Of a stretch of DNA of 64,000 nucleotides, positions 34,830 through 44,594 are shown piece after piece (within the stretch, counting starts at the first letter, position 1; each line of letters opens with the position of its first letter). Made by a program: the position numbers and the translations under genes. The stretch is from the NCBI GenBank assembly GCA_029690005.1, contig CP121458.1, positions 3,844,001-3,908,000 on the forward strand, in the 5' to 3' direction. Origin of the DNA: Prescottella defluvii (GTDB lineage Bacteria > Actinomycetota > Actinomycetes > Mycobacteriales > Mycobacteriaceae). The notes under the pieces were generated by a model. The model did no database searches. It was not told the DNA's origin and worked only from the letters and a program-made list of their open reading frames with translations.

Positions 34830-34847
34830 ACGGGTGGTCGCACCCCG

Positions 34848-35911
34848 ATGACACATCGCCTCACTCGCCGGGACGGCACACGGACGTGCATGACCGTCGC
34901 CCTCGCCGCGACGGCCGCGCTCTCGCAGCTCAATTCGGATGCCTTTGTCGATCATCGGCCCGAGTTGCCGCTGGTGATCGGCGCGATTCCGTACTGGGAC
35001 CGAAGCGCTGCACTGATGTCGGCGCAAACGAACGCAGGCAGCATCGACGTCGTCTCGCCCTGGTCGTACTCGGTGGCCGCCGACGGCACCGTGGCTGCCA
35101 CCGAAGGCTCGGATCCGCAGGCCGATACCGGCCTGGCGACACGTCTCGGCGACGGCGACATCCGAACGATCCCGACGATCACGAACACCACCGCCGGGCA
35201 GTGGGACCGTGACACCGTGGCGAGGGTCCTGTCGGATCCGGACCTGCGTCGTGCGCATGTGGACGCCCTGACCGCGCTCGTCCGGACGCACGGCTTCGAC
35301 GGGGTCCAGATCGACTACGAGAACCTGCTGTCCGCGGATCGTGCCGGCTTCTCGTCGTTCATCGCAGAACTGGGTACGGCACTGCACCGGATCGGCAGCG
35401 TCCTCTACGTCGCCGTGCACGCCAAGCCGGACGACGCCGGTTACGGGCCGCAGAACGAGGCGCAGGACTATGCGGCTGTCGCCCGCAGCGCCGACAAGGT
35501 GATCGTGATGGCGTACGACCGGCACTGGGCGACGAGCACCGCCGGGCCCATCGCGCCGTACGACTGGGTCGAGGAGGTGCTCCGGTACGCGATCACTCGG
35601 ATCCCACGCGACAAGCTGGTCCTCGGCGTCGGCCTCTACGGCTACGACTGGGTCGGTTCGACCGCCACCCCCTGACGTGGAGCCAGGTGATGTCGGTCGC
35701 GGCGGCTCAGAAGCCGGTGATGTCCTGGGACGAGACCAGCAGATCAGCCCACTTCGGTTACCTCCTGGACGGAATCGCCCACGAGGTGTGGTTCGAGAAC
35801 GCCCGCAGTGTCGAGGCGAAAGCCGACCTCGCGCGGCACCACGGGCTCGCGGGTATCGCGCTGTGGCGCCTAGGCGGGGAGGACCCGTCGATCTGGCGAC
35901 TCGGCCCGTGA
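34848..35911 (+). CDS. Secreted/envelope GH18-type glycoside hydrolase (one frame break)
   Basis: Glycosyl hydrolase family 18 (YaaH-like) of about 354 residues. Seen: short hydrophobic N-terminus (CMTVALAATAALS) that may be a signal, then IGAIPYWDR, DVVSPWSYSV, the catalytic DGVQIDYENL (DxxDxE), VMAYDRHWATS, LGVGLYGYDW, and C-terminal GLAGIALWRLGGEDPSIW. The frame breaks near 35672 in a run of five C; a sixth C restores TPLTWSQVMS. GH18 enzymes cut N-acetylglucosamine-containing chains, which fits trimming of the locus's polymer. Confidence 0.86.
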
Positions 35912-35970
35912 TCCTCCCCGCTACCTCCCGATCGAGACGTCCTGTTCCCACTGCCATCGAAGGATCAGCA

Positions 35971-37756
35971 ATGTGCGGAATCATCGCTTGCCGGACCCAC
36001 GGTCCCGCCCTCGACTATCTGCTGCCGGCCCTGAAGCGACTCGAGTACCGAGGCTACGACTCCGTCGGCGTCGCAGTCAGGACCGATGACGGCGACATCG
36101 CACGACTCCGGACGATCGGACGTATCGGCGCACTCGAGCAGCAGGTCACGCAGTGGACCGGCCCCGAGCTGAACGGACTCGGGATCGGACACGCCCGGTG
36201 GGCCACCCACGGTGGGGTCGACGAGGCGAACACTCACCCTCATGTCGACTGCACCGGACGAATCGCACTGGTGCACAACGGGATCATTACCAACGCCGAC
36301 GAACTGGCACGGGAACTCCGGGCGACCGGACACCGGTTCACCTCCGAAGTGGACAGCGAGGTCGTGGCGCACCTCGTCGAGGACAATCTCGCGCTGTCGG
36401 GCAACCTGCTGACGGCCGTCCAGCAGACGGTGGAACGACTGTCGGGGTCGTGGGCACTCGCGGTTCTCGAGCAGGGCACCGGACGCCTCGTCGCCGCCGC
36501 GCACCGTTCGCCGCTTCTGGTCGCTCGTTCCGGTGGCGGCGACTTCGCCACGAGTGACGCGGCCGCGATCTCCGACTGGGTGGACGAGTTCCACCCGCTC
36601 GAGGACGGCGACGTCGTGGAACTCGGCGAGACCTTCACGTGGAGTCGCCGCGGGCAGCGGTGTCCGCCGCCGCCGCTCACCCGGCACGCCTGGGACCGGA
36701 CCGACATGAGCCTCGGCGACCACACCGACTACATGAGCAAGGAGATCGGCGAGCAACCCCAGGTCGCCGCACGCCTGCTCGGACAGATCGGAGGCGGAGT
36801 GGCCGACGGTTCGCTCTGGTCGGGGCTCGGCCTCCCCCACTTCGACCGATTGCGGGTGATCGCATGCGGCACCTCGCTGCACGCCGGTCAGGTGATCGGC
36901 AACTGTGCGCGCGGGCTCGGCGGACTACGTCTCACCGCGACGGTCGCCAGCGAGACCCTCCGGGAACCACTCGAGCCCGGCACGCTCACCCTGGCGATCA
37001 GCCAGTCGGGCGAAACCGCCGACGTACTGCGCGCGCTGGACCTCCACAGCCCCGGCGAAGGGCCGCTCCTCGCGCTGACCAACTCGTCCCACTCCACACT
37101 CGCCCGTCGCGCCGACGCGGTCCTCCCCTGTTCGGCCGGACCCGAGATCGGCGTGGCCGCCACGAAAACCTTCGTGTGCCAGGTCATCTCCGGTGTCGCC
37201 CTCGTGATGTCGGCGTTGGTTGCCGACGAGCGACTGGCGCCGGACGACGCCGCGCGCCTGATGCGGGCGCTGAACGGCGCCCGGCGCGTCTCGCGGCCGC
37301 AACCGAGGTTGCGGAGCAAGTGATCCCGCCGCTCGTGGACGAGCTGACCTCGGCCACAGGCTTCGTGTTCCTGGGCCGCGGCGCCGGGATCCCTACGCCG
37401 CCGAAGGCGCGCTGAAGCTCAAGGAACTCACCTACCGCTGGGCGGAGCACCATCCGGCCGGCGAACTGAAGCACGGGCCGCTCGCGGTGATCGAGCCGGG
37501 AACCCCGGTCGTCGTCGTCGACCACGGTGACCCGAGGATCTCCGCGAACATCGCCGAGGTTCGAGCGCGCGGCGGACGCATCATCAGCATCGGCACCGAG
37601 GGAACCACAGTCCCGGTGCTGCATCCGGGTCCGGCTCCGTGTGGACCGCTCGAATCCGTCGTCCCGATGCAGGTCCTCGCCCGCGCACTCGCGCTCGCAC
37701 TCGGCCGCGACGTCGACAAACCCCGCAATCTCGCCAAGTCAGTGACCGTCGAATGA
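35971..37756 (+). CDS. glmS: Glucosamine-6-phosphate synthase (isomerising), GlmS paralogue (two frame breaks)
   Basis: Makes glucosamine 6-phosphate from fructose 6-phosphate and glutamine. Seen: Cys2 nucleophile in MCGIIA, LKRLEYRGYDSVG, GIGHARWATHGGVDEANTHPH, HNGIITN, SEVDSEVVAHL; then two SIS domains with ACGTSLHAG, ISQSGETADVLRAL, EIGVAATKTF, and after repair YAAEGALKLKELTYRWAEHH and GELKHGPLAVI; end PRNLAKSVTVE. About 594 residues. Breaks near 37292 and 37392. A housekeeping glmS normally sits elsewhere in these genomes, so this looks like a dedicated copy feeding amino-sugar synthesis. Confidence 0.93.
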
Positions 37757-37779
37757 TCTACCGAACCGGAAGGAACAGT

Positions 37780-39405
37780 ATGAACAGTCGCGATCGGACA
37801 CGCCCATCCCGTCACGGATCTCGCGGTCCGCGGTCCCATCGACCGCCCACCCGGCCCCGACGGAATCGAATACTCGGGTTGATCAGCGTCCTGGCCCTGA
37901 TCATCGCGCCGGCACTGATCGCGGTCGGGCCGGCGGGCCCGCCGGGGCCGCCGGGGCACGCACGGTGGTGAGTCTGACGTTCGACGACGGCAACGCGGAT
38001 GCGACCGTGGCCGCACAGACGCTGCAGGCCCACGGGCTCCACGGAACCTTCTTCGTCCCGTCGGGCTACGTCGACCAACCCGGTACCTGTCACAAGCCGA
38101 ACTTCGCGGTATCGCCGCCGCGGGCAACGAAATCGGCGGCCATTCCGTGACGCATCCGGACCTGACGACGATGTCGCGGGACGAGGCGACCCGACAGCTC
38201 TGCAACGACCGCGTGAACCTGACCAACTGGGGCTACCAGGTCACCTCGCTCGCGTACCCGTTCGCGGCGGCGACCGCCGAGACCGAGGCGATCGCCAAGC
38301 AGTGCGGTTACAACAGCGCGCGCGGACTCGGGGATATCGAGACGCGATTCGGATGCGCGGGCTGCGACAAGGCGGAGAGCATTCCGCCGAGCGACCCCTA
38401 CTACACGAAGGCGCCCGACCAGGTGGACAACACCTGGACGCTCACCGACCTGCAGAACGTCGTCACGAAAGCGGAGAGCAGCGGCGGCGGGTGGATCCAG
38501 CTGACCTTCCATCACGTGTGTGCCGGAAACTGTGACCCCGGCGGACTGTCGACGTCCCGGCCCTGCTCGACCAGTTCGCGGGTTGGCTCGCCGCACGGTC
38601 GAGCAACAACACGGTGGTGCAGACCGTGCGTGAGGTGATCGGCGGTGCCGTCGCGCCGGCCGTGCCCGGCCCGGTCCCGCCCGCGCCGGCCCCCGGTGCC
38701 GACGGAGCGCCGAATCCCGGTCTCGAGACGGTGAACGCCGCGACGGGACTGCCGCAGTGCTGGATGGCCGGCGGCTACGGCACCAACTCACCGACGTTCG
38801 CCACCGCTCCCGAGGCCCACGGCGGCAGCATCGCCGAGAAGTTGACGATGGCCGGTTACGTCGACGGCGACGCGAAACTGCTTCCCACGCTGGACCTCGG
38901 TGAGTGCTCGCCGGGAGCCACTCCGGGACACACCTACGCACTGAAGGCCTGGTACAAGTCCACCGCTCCGACCCAGTACGCGGTGTACTACCGGACCGCC
39001 ATCGGGACCTGGGCGTACTGGACGTCCAGCCCCTGGTTCGCGGCCGCAACCAATTACACCGCCGCCGAGTGGACCACACCGCCGGTTCCCGCCGGCGCCA
39101 CCGGAATCAGTTTCGGACTCAACCTGTTCGGCAACGGGCAGCTGTTCACCGACGACTACGAACTCCACGACACCGCGGTGCAGCAGCCGACCACCGGATC
39201 GGGGAGCGTCGCGGCGCCCAAGATTGCTGCGGCACGGCACGAGGTGGCCGCGCCCACCGAACGCGCGAACAAGAAGCCGAACATCCATACCGACCGGAGC
39301 AACCGGCGCGGACCGACCGCACCGCGGGTCCACTACGTACCGGGACCGAACGAGCTGAAGCCCGGTCAGATCTTCCTGCCTGACGCCGGCCAGCTCGGCG
39401 AGTAG
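37780..39405 (+). CDS. Polysaccharide deacetylase (NodB domain) with C-terminal carbohydrate-binding-like region (frame broken)
   Basis: About 541 residues. Seen: basic N-terminus and one membrane/signal helix (ILGLISVLALIIAPALIAVG), NodB domain with VSLTFDDGNADAT (metal Asp), GLHGTFFVPSGY, EIGGHSVTHPDLT (metal-binding HxxxxH after repair), LAYPFAA, then FHHVCAGNC. A proline/alanine linker leads to a beta-rich domain with PNPGLETVNAATGLPQCW and SPWFAAATNYTAAEW, like carbohydrate-binding modules, and a basic tail. Breaks near 37965, 38120 and 38550. ATG 37780 has GGAAGGA; ATG 37753 overlaps the glmS stop and is an alternative. Confidence 0.87.
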
Positions 39406-39422
39406 CCGCGGCGTCCGCCCGC

Positions 39423-39462
39423 TGCCGACCGGGCCGGGGTCGTGATCTCGGCCCGGTCGGCA
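39423..39462 (+). terminator. Inverted repeat after the deacetylase gene
   Basis: Perfect 14-base arms 39423-39436 and 39449-39462 (TGCCGACCGGGCCG and complement) with a 12-base loop, 18 bases after the deacetylase stop. No T run. Likely a terminator or transcript-stabilising hairpin inside the locus, which would separate the lipoprotein-GT2-porin group. Confidence 0.65.
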
Positions 39463-39512
39463 CTACCGGGAGATATCAGCTCGACGGGGGAATCCAGCTG
39501 GAGGAGGAGCGC

Positions 39513-40271
39513 ATGGCCATCAAACACATCACGAGTCTGCTGGGCGTCGTCGCCGTCGCCGTGACCGTCACGGCGTGCGCGGCGGATGCGGCCCAACCTG
39601 TCGATACCGCAGCGGTCGTCGAATACCCCTTGCACACGAACATCGTGGGCAACCACGTTCTGGGTCGGTGAGATCTTCGATCCCGCGGCGGAGGACGGCA
39701 GCCAGGTGATGTCGACCTACGACTCGAACTGGCTCGAGAGCTACGGCGGATGCGACGGCGTCACGGAGAACGGCGCCTGCCGGACCGAGCGCCGCACCGC
39801 AGACAACGGCTACTTCCCGAAGCACATGACACCGAACGAGAATCCCTTCTATCTCGACGTCCCATTCGACGACGTCAACGACGAGACCGCATTCGCGCAG
39901 CGCGGTTCCGCGGTCCCCTGGGCCGACGAGGCCCCATACCGAGATCACGTGTCGGATCCTTCGGTCAGCCTGATGAAGAACCGCTGGGTGCGGATCCGCA
40001 GCGGGGCAACACGTGCTACGGCCAGATCCAGGATGCCGGGCCGGCGAACTACCACGATTCCGCATACGTCTTCGGCGCGGACGACGCCAGACCCGCCAGC
40101 GGCAAGTTCAACGGCGCAGGTCTCGACGTTTCTCCGGCACTGAACGGCTGCCTCGGGTTCAGCGAACTCGACGGCGAGAACGACCACGTCGACTGGCAGT
40201 TCGTCGATGACGGCGACGTCCCGCCGGGGCCGTGGCGCACGATCGTGACGACGAGCGGGGTCCGGCAGTGA
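39513..40271 (+). CDS. Lipoprotein of unknown function in the polysaccharide locus (two compensating frame breaks)
   Basis: About 252 residues. Seen: lipoprotein signal with lipobox TVTAC (Cys at about residue 22), then a secreted domain with FWVGEIFDPAAEDGSQVMSTYDS, ESYGGCDGV, CRTERRTADNGYFP, MTPNENPFYLDVPFDDVND, KNRWVRI, CYGQIQDAGPANYHDS and CLGFSEL. Four to five cysteines suggest disulfides. I recognise no named family or catalytic motif with certainty; the Cys/His/Asn pattern around CYGQIQDAGP could be an active site. ATG 39513 has GGAGGAGGAG. Stop overlaps the GT2 start (GTGA), so it is coupled to the synthase. Confidence 0.78.
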
Positions 40272-41697
40272 CCACTTCGGCGCTTCTCCTGATCATTCTG
40301 TTGGCGTTCGGTCTCAACACGCTCTTCTGGACCACGGTCGGACTGGGCCGGACGGTCACCTCCTGGTGGCTCCGGTGGCGCGGGAGACGCTCCGCCGATC
40401 GGCCCGGCTCCCCACCCCTGACACCGGCAGACGTGGCCGTGTTGGTCGCTGCCCACAACGAAGAACTGGTGATCACCGAGACGATCGCCTCCGCGACGTC
40501 GCTCGTGCCCGCCGCCCACGTGTTCGTCGTCTCCGACGGATCCTCCGACCGGACCGCCGACATCGTCCGTGCGGCGGGCGCACAGGTCCTCGAACTGAAT
40601 CCGAACAGGGGCAAGGCGGGAGCCCTCGCAGCGGGGATCGAGCACTTCGATCTGTGTGAGCGATTCCAGGTGGTCATGCTGCTCGACGCCGACACTCATC
40701 TGGCGCCCGACTACCTGACCACCGGACTCGCGCAGATGTCCGAACCCGGGGTGGTCGCCGTCGCCGGGCGGGCGACCACGATTTCCGCGCCCGATCAGCT
40801 GACCCGCTTCGGGCGAATCCTGGTGGCGTATCGGGAGCGGGTGTACGTCGCGGTGCAGTACCTGGTCAAGTACGGTCAGGCCGCGCGCTGGGCCGACGCC
40901 GTGACGATCGTGCCCGGGTTCGCGAGCATGTACCGAACCGAGGCCCTGAAGCAAATCGACGTGAGCGCTCCGGGCCTGGTCATCGAGGACTTCAACATGA
41001 CGTTCGAAGTCCACGCGAAGCAGCTGGGTCGAATCGCCTTCCATCCCCGGGCCGCGATCGCGTACACCCAGGATCCCGACAACTTCCGCGACTACGTCAA
41101 GCAGATCCGACGCTGGGCACTCGGGTTCTGGCAGACCCTGCGGCGCCACCGACTCCACGTCGGCCGATTCTGGGTGGCACTGGCCGCGTATGTCGCCGAG
41201 CTTGTGACCAGCAGTCTTCTCTTCGTGCTCCTCGTACCGTTGCTGCTCGTCTCCGTCGTCGCAGGGGTCTTCGGGAACGGCGCCGGGAGCTGGGAGCTGG
41301 CCGGTGTGCCGCCGCCCAGGCGGTACTCCTCGGCGTACTCGTGCCCGATTTCCTGCTCACCGTGTTGGCCGCCGGCGTGAGTCGCCGACCTCACTATCTG
41401 CTCTACGCACTGGTGTTCCCCGTCATACGCATCGTCGACGCCGCAACGTGTCTGCGGACGCTTCCGCTCGCGTGGCGCAGTCGCGACACCGGCGTATGGC
41501 GAAGTCCCGCGCGTCGTTCCAACGCGAAGCACCGGGCCGGCACCGTCTCGGCGACGCCGGCAGATGGCGACCGCCGCCGGCAGACCGCCGCTGCGCGTCG
41601 TTCACAAGGGCGATCAGGAACCTCGCAGCGAGATCGCCTGATCACCGCGGAGAACCTCGGTCCACGGCAACTCCCCCGTATCCGCACTACCGGTTAG
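40268..41697 (+). CDS. Processive family 2 glycosyltransferase, membrane polysaccharide synthase (one frame break)
   Basis: About 475 residues. Seen: N-terminal membrane helix (ALLLIILLAFGLNTLFWTTV), GT-A domain with VAAHNEELVITETI, SDGSSDRTAD, NRGKAGALAAG, LLDADTHL (DxD), GFASMYRTEAL, VIEDFNMTFEVH (catalytic ED) and the QIRRWALGFWQ motif (QxxRW) that marks processive synthases such as hyaluronan, NodC or IcaA/PgaC. Three or more C-terminal helices follow. A break near 41305 lies in the second C-terminal membrane region. It uses UDP-sugars to build and extrude a polymer across the cytoplasmic membrane; the exact sugar is not readable. Confidence 0.9.
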
Positions 41698-41708
41698 GAA
41701 CCTTCGCA

Positions 41709-42345
41709 ATGAACTCGAAGTCGACCAAATCACGCCGCCGCAGGGCCGCCCTGCCCTCTGCCGCAATCCTGAGCACGGCCGGCGCCCTCTTCCTCGGGAC
41801 CGCCGGCACGGCGACGGCGGCCGAACAGACCGCATCCACGCCCGCGGGCGCGCTGACGGTGACGCTGACCGACGACGTCGTCGAATCGGTTCCGAGCCTG
41901 ACGATGATGCCGACGTCGACCGAAGGCGTCGTGTCCGCGGTGGGCGTCGCCACCGCGACCGGGCCGGGCGCGCAGGACATCACGGGCAGCACGCTCGATG
42001 TCGGCTACCAGGTCGGCTGTGCCGTCGACGTCTCCGGTGGTGTGCAGCTCGCGGTCGAGACCCCTGCCGGTCCCTCGCTCACACTCTTCCCGACACCCGG
42101 ACTGGGAATGAACTTCGGCATCACGCCGTCCGTCCTGGTCAATCCCAAGTTTGGTGTCAGCCAGGACGTTTCGCTCGGCAAACAGGTGGTGAACGGACCG
42201 ATGCCACGGTGTCGTTCCACGCGGTCAGCCTCAAGGTCGACGGGTGCATCGGTGGTGTGACGGTTCGTCCGTATGCCGTCTACACGGTGACGACCGCCCA
42301 CGGTAGCCATTCGGTCGCGACGTACGGCAACTCCGCACTCTCTGA
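41709..42345 (+). CDS. MspA-family porin, secreted (one or two frame breaks)
   Basis: About 210 residues. Seen: Sec signal peptide (KSRRRRAALPSAAILSTAGALFLGT, cleaved after ATAA), then MspA-like beta strands LTVTLTDDVVESVPSL, STEGVVSAVGVATATG, VGYQVGCAVDVSGG, the two Cys, FHAVSLKVDGCIGGVTVRPYAVYTVTTAHG. MspA proteins form octameric pores in the mycolate outer membrane. Break near 42205. The frame then reads into a terminator hairpin; a further lost base would end it at TGA 42343-42345, which I take as the likely end. Starts 11 bases after the GT2 gene with TAGGAAC upstream. Confidence 0.75.
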
Positions 42346-42348
42346 CGG

Positions 42349-42392
42349 AAAGAGTCTCGCCCGCACCACATGGTGCGGGCGAGCAACTCTTT
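42349..42392. terminator. Hairpin between the porin and the ANTAR gene, probable bidirectional terminator
   Basis: Thirteen-base perfect core CTCGCCCGCACCA / TGGTGCGGGCGAG (42356-42383, 2-base loop) extended by AAAGAGT / ACTCTTT with a 2-base bulge. It sits between convergent genes. The extended stem ends in a short T run on the plus side (CTTTCG). Confidence 0.8.
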
Positions 42393-42431
42393 CGTGGGCC
42401 ACTGTCCTGATCGAGAACCCGTTCGTGGAGG

Positions 42432-43230
42432 TCACACGCGCAGTTCGAGGGTCACTATCGCTTCGGCGACGGTGTGCACGCTGGCGTTGTGCGACCGCGC
42501 GTGGCGGCGGATCAACTGGTAGGCGGCATCGACCCCGATTCCGTTCGCGTTGGAGATGATTCCCTTCGCCTGTTCGACGACGATCCGAGTGGTCAGCGCC
42601 TGCTCGAGTTGCCCGGAAAGACGCTGGAAGTGGGTCACCGCCGACTTCTGACTCAGGTACACCGATGCCATCTCGGCCAGACAGCCGACCATGGCGATCT
42701 CGCCCTCGAGCCACCGCCGCGGGCGATCCGAGACCAGGACGAGAGCGCCGACCGTACGCAGACCGTGCCTGAGCGGGAAAGCCGCCAGCGACACTAGACC
42801 CGATCGCCGCGCCTCCGCGACGAACTGCGGCCAGGACTCCCGATGATCGTCGACAGCGGCGATGTGCAGATGCTCCGCGCGCGATTGCGGCGGCGCACGG
42901 ACCGTCCGAAACCAGTTGTGTCAGGCGGTCGAGAACGATTCCCGGCGCGGTCGCCGACGTGGTCAGTGCCGACGACCCGTCGAGATCGGTCACGACACCC
43001 CCGCCGGCGAGGCTGAGTAGCTCCGAGATCAGTTCGACCAGACCCTTCAGCACCACATCCGCTTCGGACGATTCCGCCTGCAGCCTCGTGAATCGCTCCA
43101 CGGCAACAGCGAAGTGACTTTGATCAATCAAACGACAGTCTCCCTCATTCAAGGAATGGAGCTCCCCCGACATCGGAGATTTCGACACCCACCCGGACTC
43201 ACTGGGGGCGTTTACACACTCCTGAGCCAT
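42432..43230 (-). CDS. GAF-ANTAR domain RNA-binding antiterminator (one or more frame breaks)
   Basis: About 265 residues. N-terminal GAF domain (LVELISELLSLAGGGVVTDLDGS, LAAFPLRHGLRTVGALVLVSD, GCLAEMASVYLSQ) followed by an ANTAR domain (EQALTTRIVVEQAKGIISNANGIGVDAAYQLIRRHAR). ANTAR proteins bind paired RNA hairpins and prevent termination; GAF may sense a small ligand or a redox signal. Breaks between about 42795 and 42900. ATG 43230; an internal ATG (MSGELHS) is also possible. Target transcripts unknown. Confidence 0.86.
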
Positions 43231-43614
43231 TCGTGATTCGCTCGATATCCCTCTGCTGCCCGTCGTCCGTTCGCTCCTTCGACCGCGGCCACCCCCCGGC
43301 TCGGCCGATGCGACTGATCCCGTGCTCGAGAAGACTTCCGCCAGAATGTTATCGGACGCAGGGCATTCACAGCCACGGATCAGCCAGGGGTAGTTGTGTT
43401 CACCCGGCCGTTCACCCTGCCGCCGACGATCTGCGAAAACTGCACCAAATGCACGGAATCAGCACGCCGGTGAAGATGCTCCACTGCAAATCCGGACAGT
43501 ATTTATTCGATCTCTATCACGAATATAAATGACAACCGGGCCCTTTTCGTCAACCGGTCGATCGCGACATCTCCGGCATCGACGCGCTCGTCCCGGAAAG
43601 TTCGTTGCGCTCTA
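43231..43614. other. Intergenic region with an AT-rich patch and an 11-base direct repeat
   Basis: No convincing gene. Bases 43495-43535 are strikingly AT-rich for this genome and include an imperfect inverted repeat (ATTTATTCG ... CGAATATAAAT, 43501-43530). CTCTATCACGA occurs at 43512-43522 and again at 43610-43620 over the lipase stop codon. Confidence 0.5.
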
Positions 43615-44585
43615 TCACGAGTTGCTTTCGTAGATCATCTCCGGGACGCCATAGCCGAGCGGGACCGGCGTACACACCGGGGCGGGCGCGGACGGATCGA
43701 GGGCCTGCACTGCGAGTCCGAGCGCGAAGGGGTCGTACACCATGTTGAAGTGCCCGCCGCGGTTCTCCGGGCAGAGGTCCTGCACGAGAACGTTCGTCGC
43801 GCCGGCGCCCCGCAGAGCGATGTTCGTGTAGGGCTGGATCATCTCGTCGTAGCGGGACCCGATGGTCGTGTAGGCGACACCGGGAACCGTGTCGCCACCC
43901 GCGTTGAGCGCAGCGAGGAACGGTGATCCCTGCATCTGCTGGCTGATCGCCTCGGAGGTGAGCGCCTCGGCGATCCGGTCGGACTCGGGCAGGAGCCGTA
44001 GGAGCGGGACGATTCCGTACATCACCCCGCCGTACGTCGGCGACGCGATGCCGAGCCAGCGGCCCACGACGTCGGCGCCGCCCAGCCTGTTGACGAAGTA
44101 CCGCGCGACCGTCGCACCCTGGGAGTAGCCGACGAGATCGACCTCGGCAGCCCCGGTCGACACGCGGACCCGACTCACGAAGTCCGCGAGTTCGCCTGCG
44201 CTGCGGGCCATGTCACCGCGGGCGTACTTGCCGGGCTTGCCGTCAGCCCCGTAGTTCGGCGCGAACACGCAGAACCCTCGAGCGGTGAGGATCGGCGAGA
44301 GCGCGGACCAGTCCGTGTAGGCGTCCGAATCGCTCCGTGCACGAGGACGACGGGGTTCGGATGGTCCGGGCCCGGTCGGCACCCGAAGTCGTTCGCCCCT
44401 GGTGGCGCGGCGTCCGGGTGCCGCTCGGCGTAACGCAGCGCGTCCGCGTGCAGCGCCTGAACCAGCCGGGACACTCGGTACGACATACGGGTCGCGCCGG
44501 CGATCGCCCCGAACGAACCGAGAACCGCGGCCAGGACCGTGATCGCCCCGACTGCACCTGCCCGCATCGACAGACCCACACGCAC
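43615..44585 (-). CDS. Secreted triacylglycerol lipase/esterase, alpha/beta hydrolase (one frame break)
   Basis: About 322 residues. Seen: N-terminal hydrophobic signal (AGAVGAITVLAAVLGSFGAIAGA), oxyanion region NPVVLVHG, DWSALSPILTARGFCVFAPNYG, nucleophile elbow VDLVGYSQGATVARYFV (GYSQG), GIASPTYGG, and a late GGHFNMVYDP with the likely catalytic His. This is the layout of class 2 lipases in actinobacteria. Break near 44330. GTG 44585 chosen; internal ATG 44567 possible. It starts 9 bases after the hypothetical gene upstream, so they are likely cotranscribed. Confidence 0.85.
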
Positions 44586-44594
44586 CTCCCGTGG

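Noticed and set aside
43233..43532. 99-codon plus-strand ORF between the ANTAR gene and the lipase
   Set aside because: No SD, no recognisable motif, uneven composition; the AT-rich end looks non-coding.
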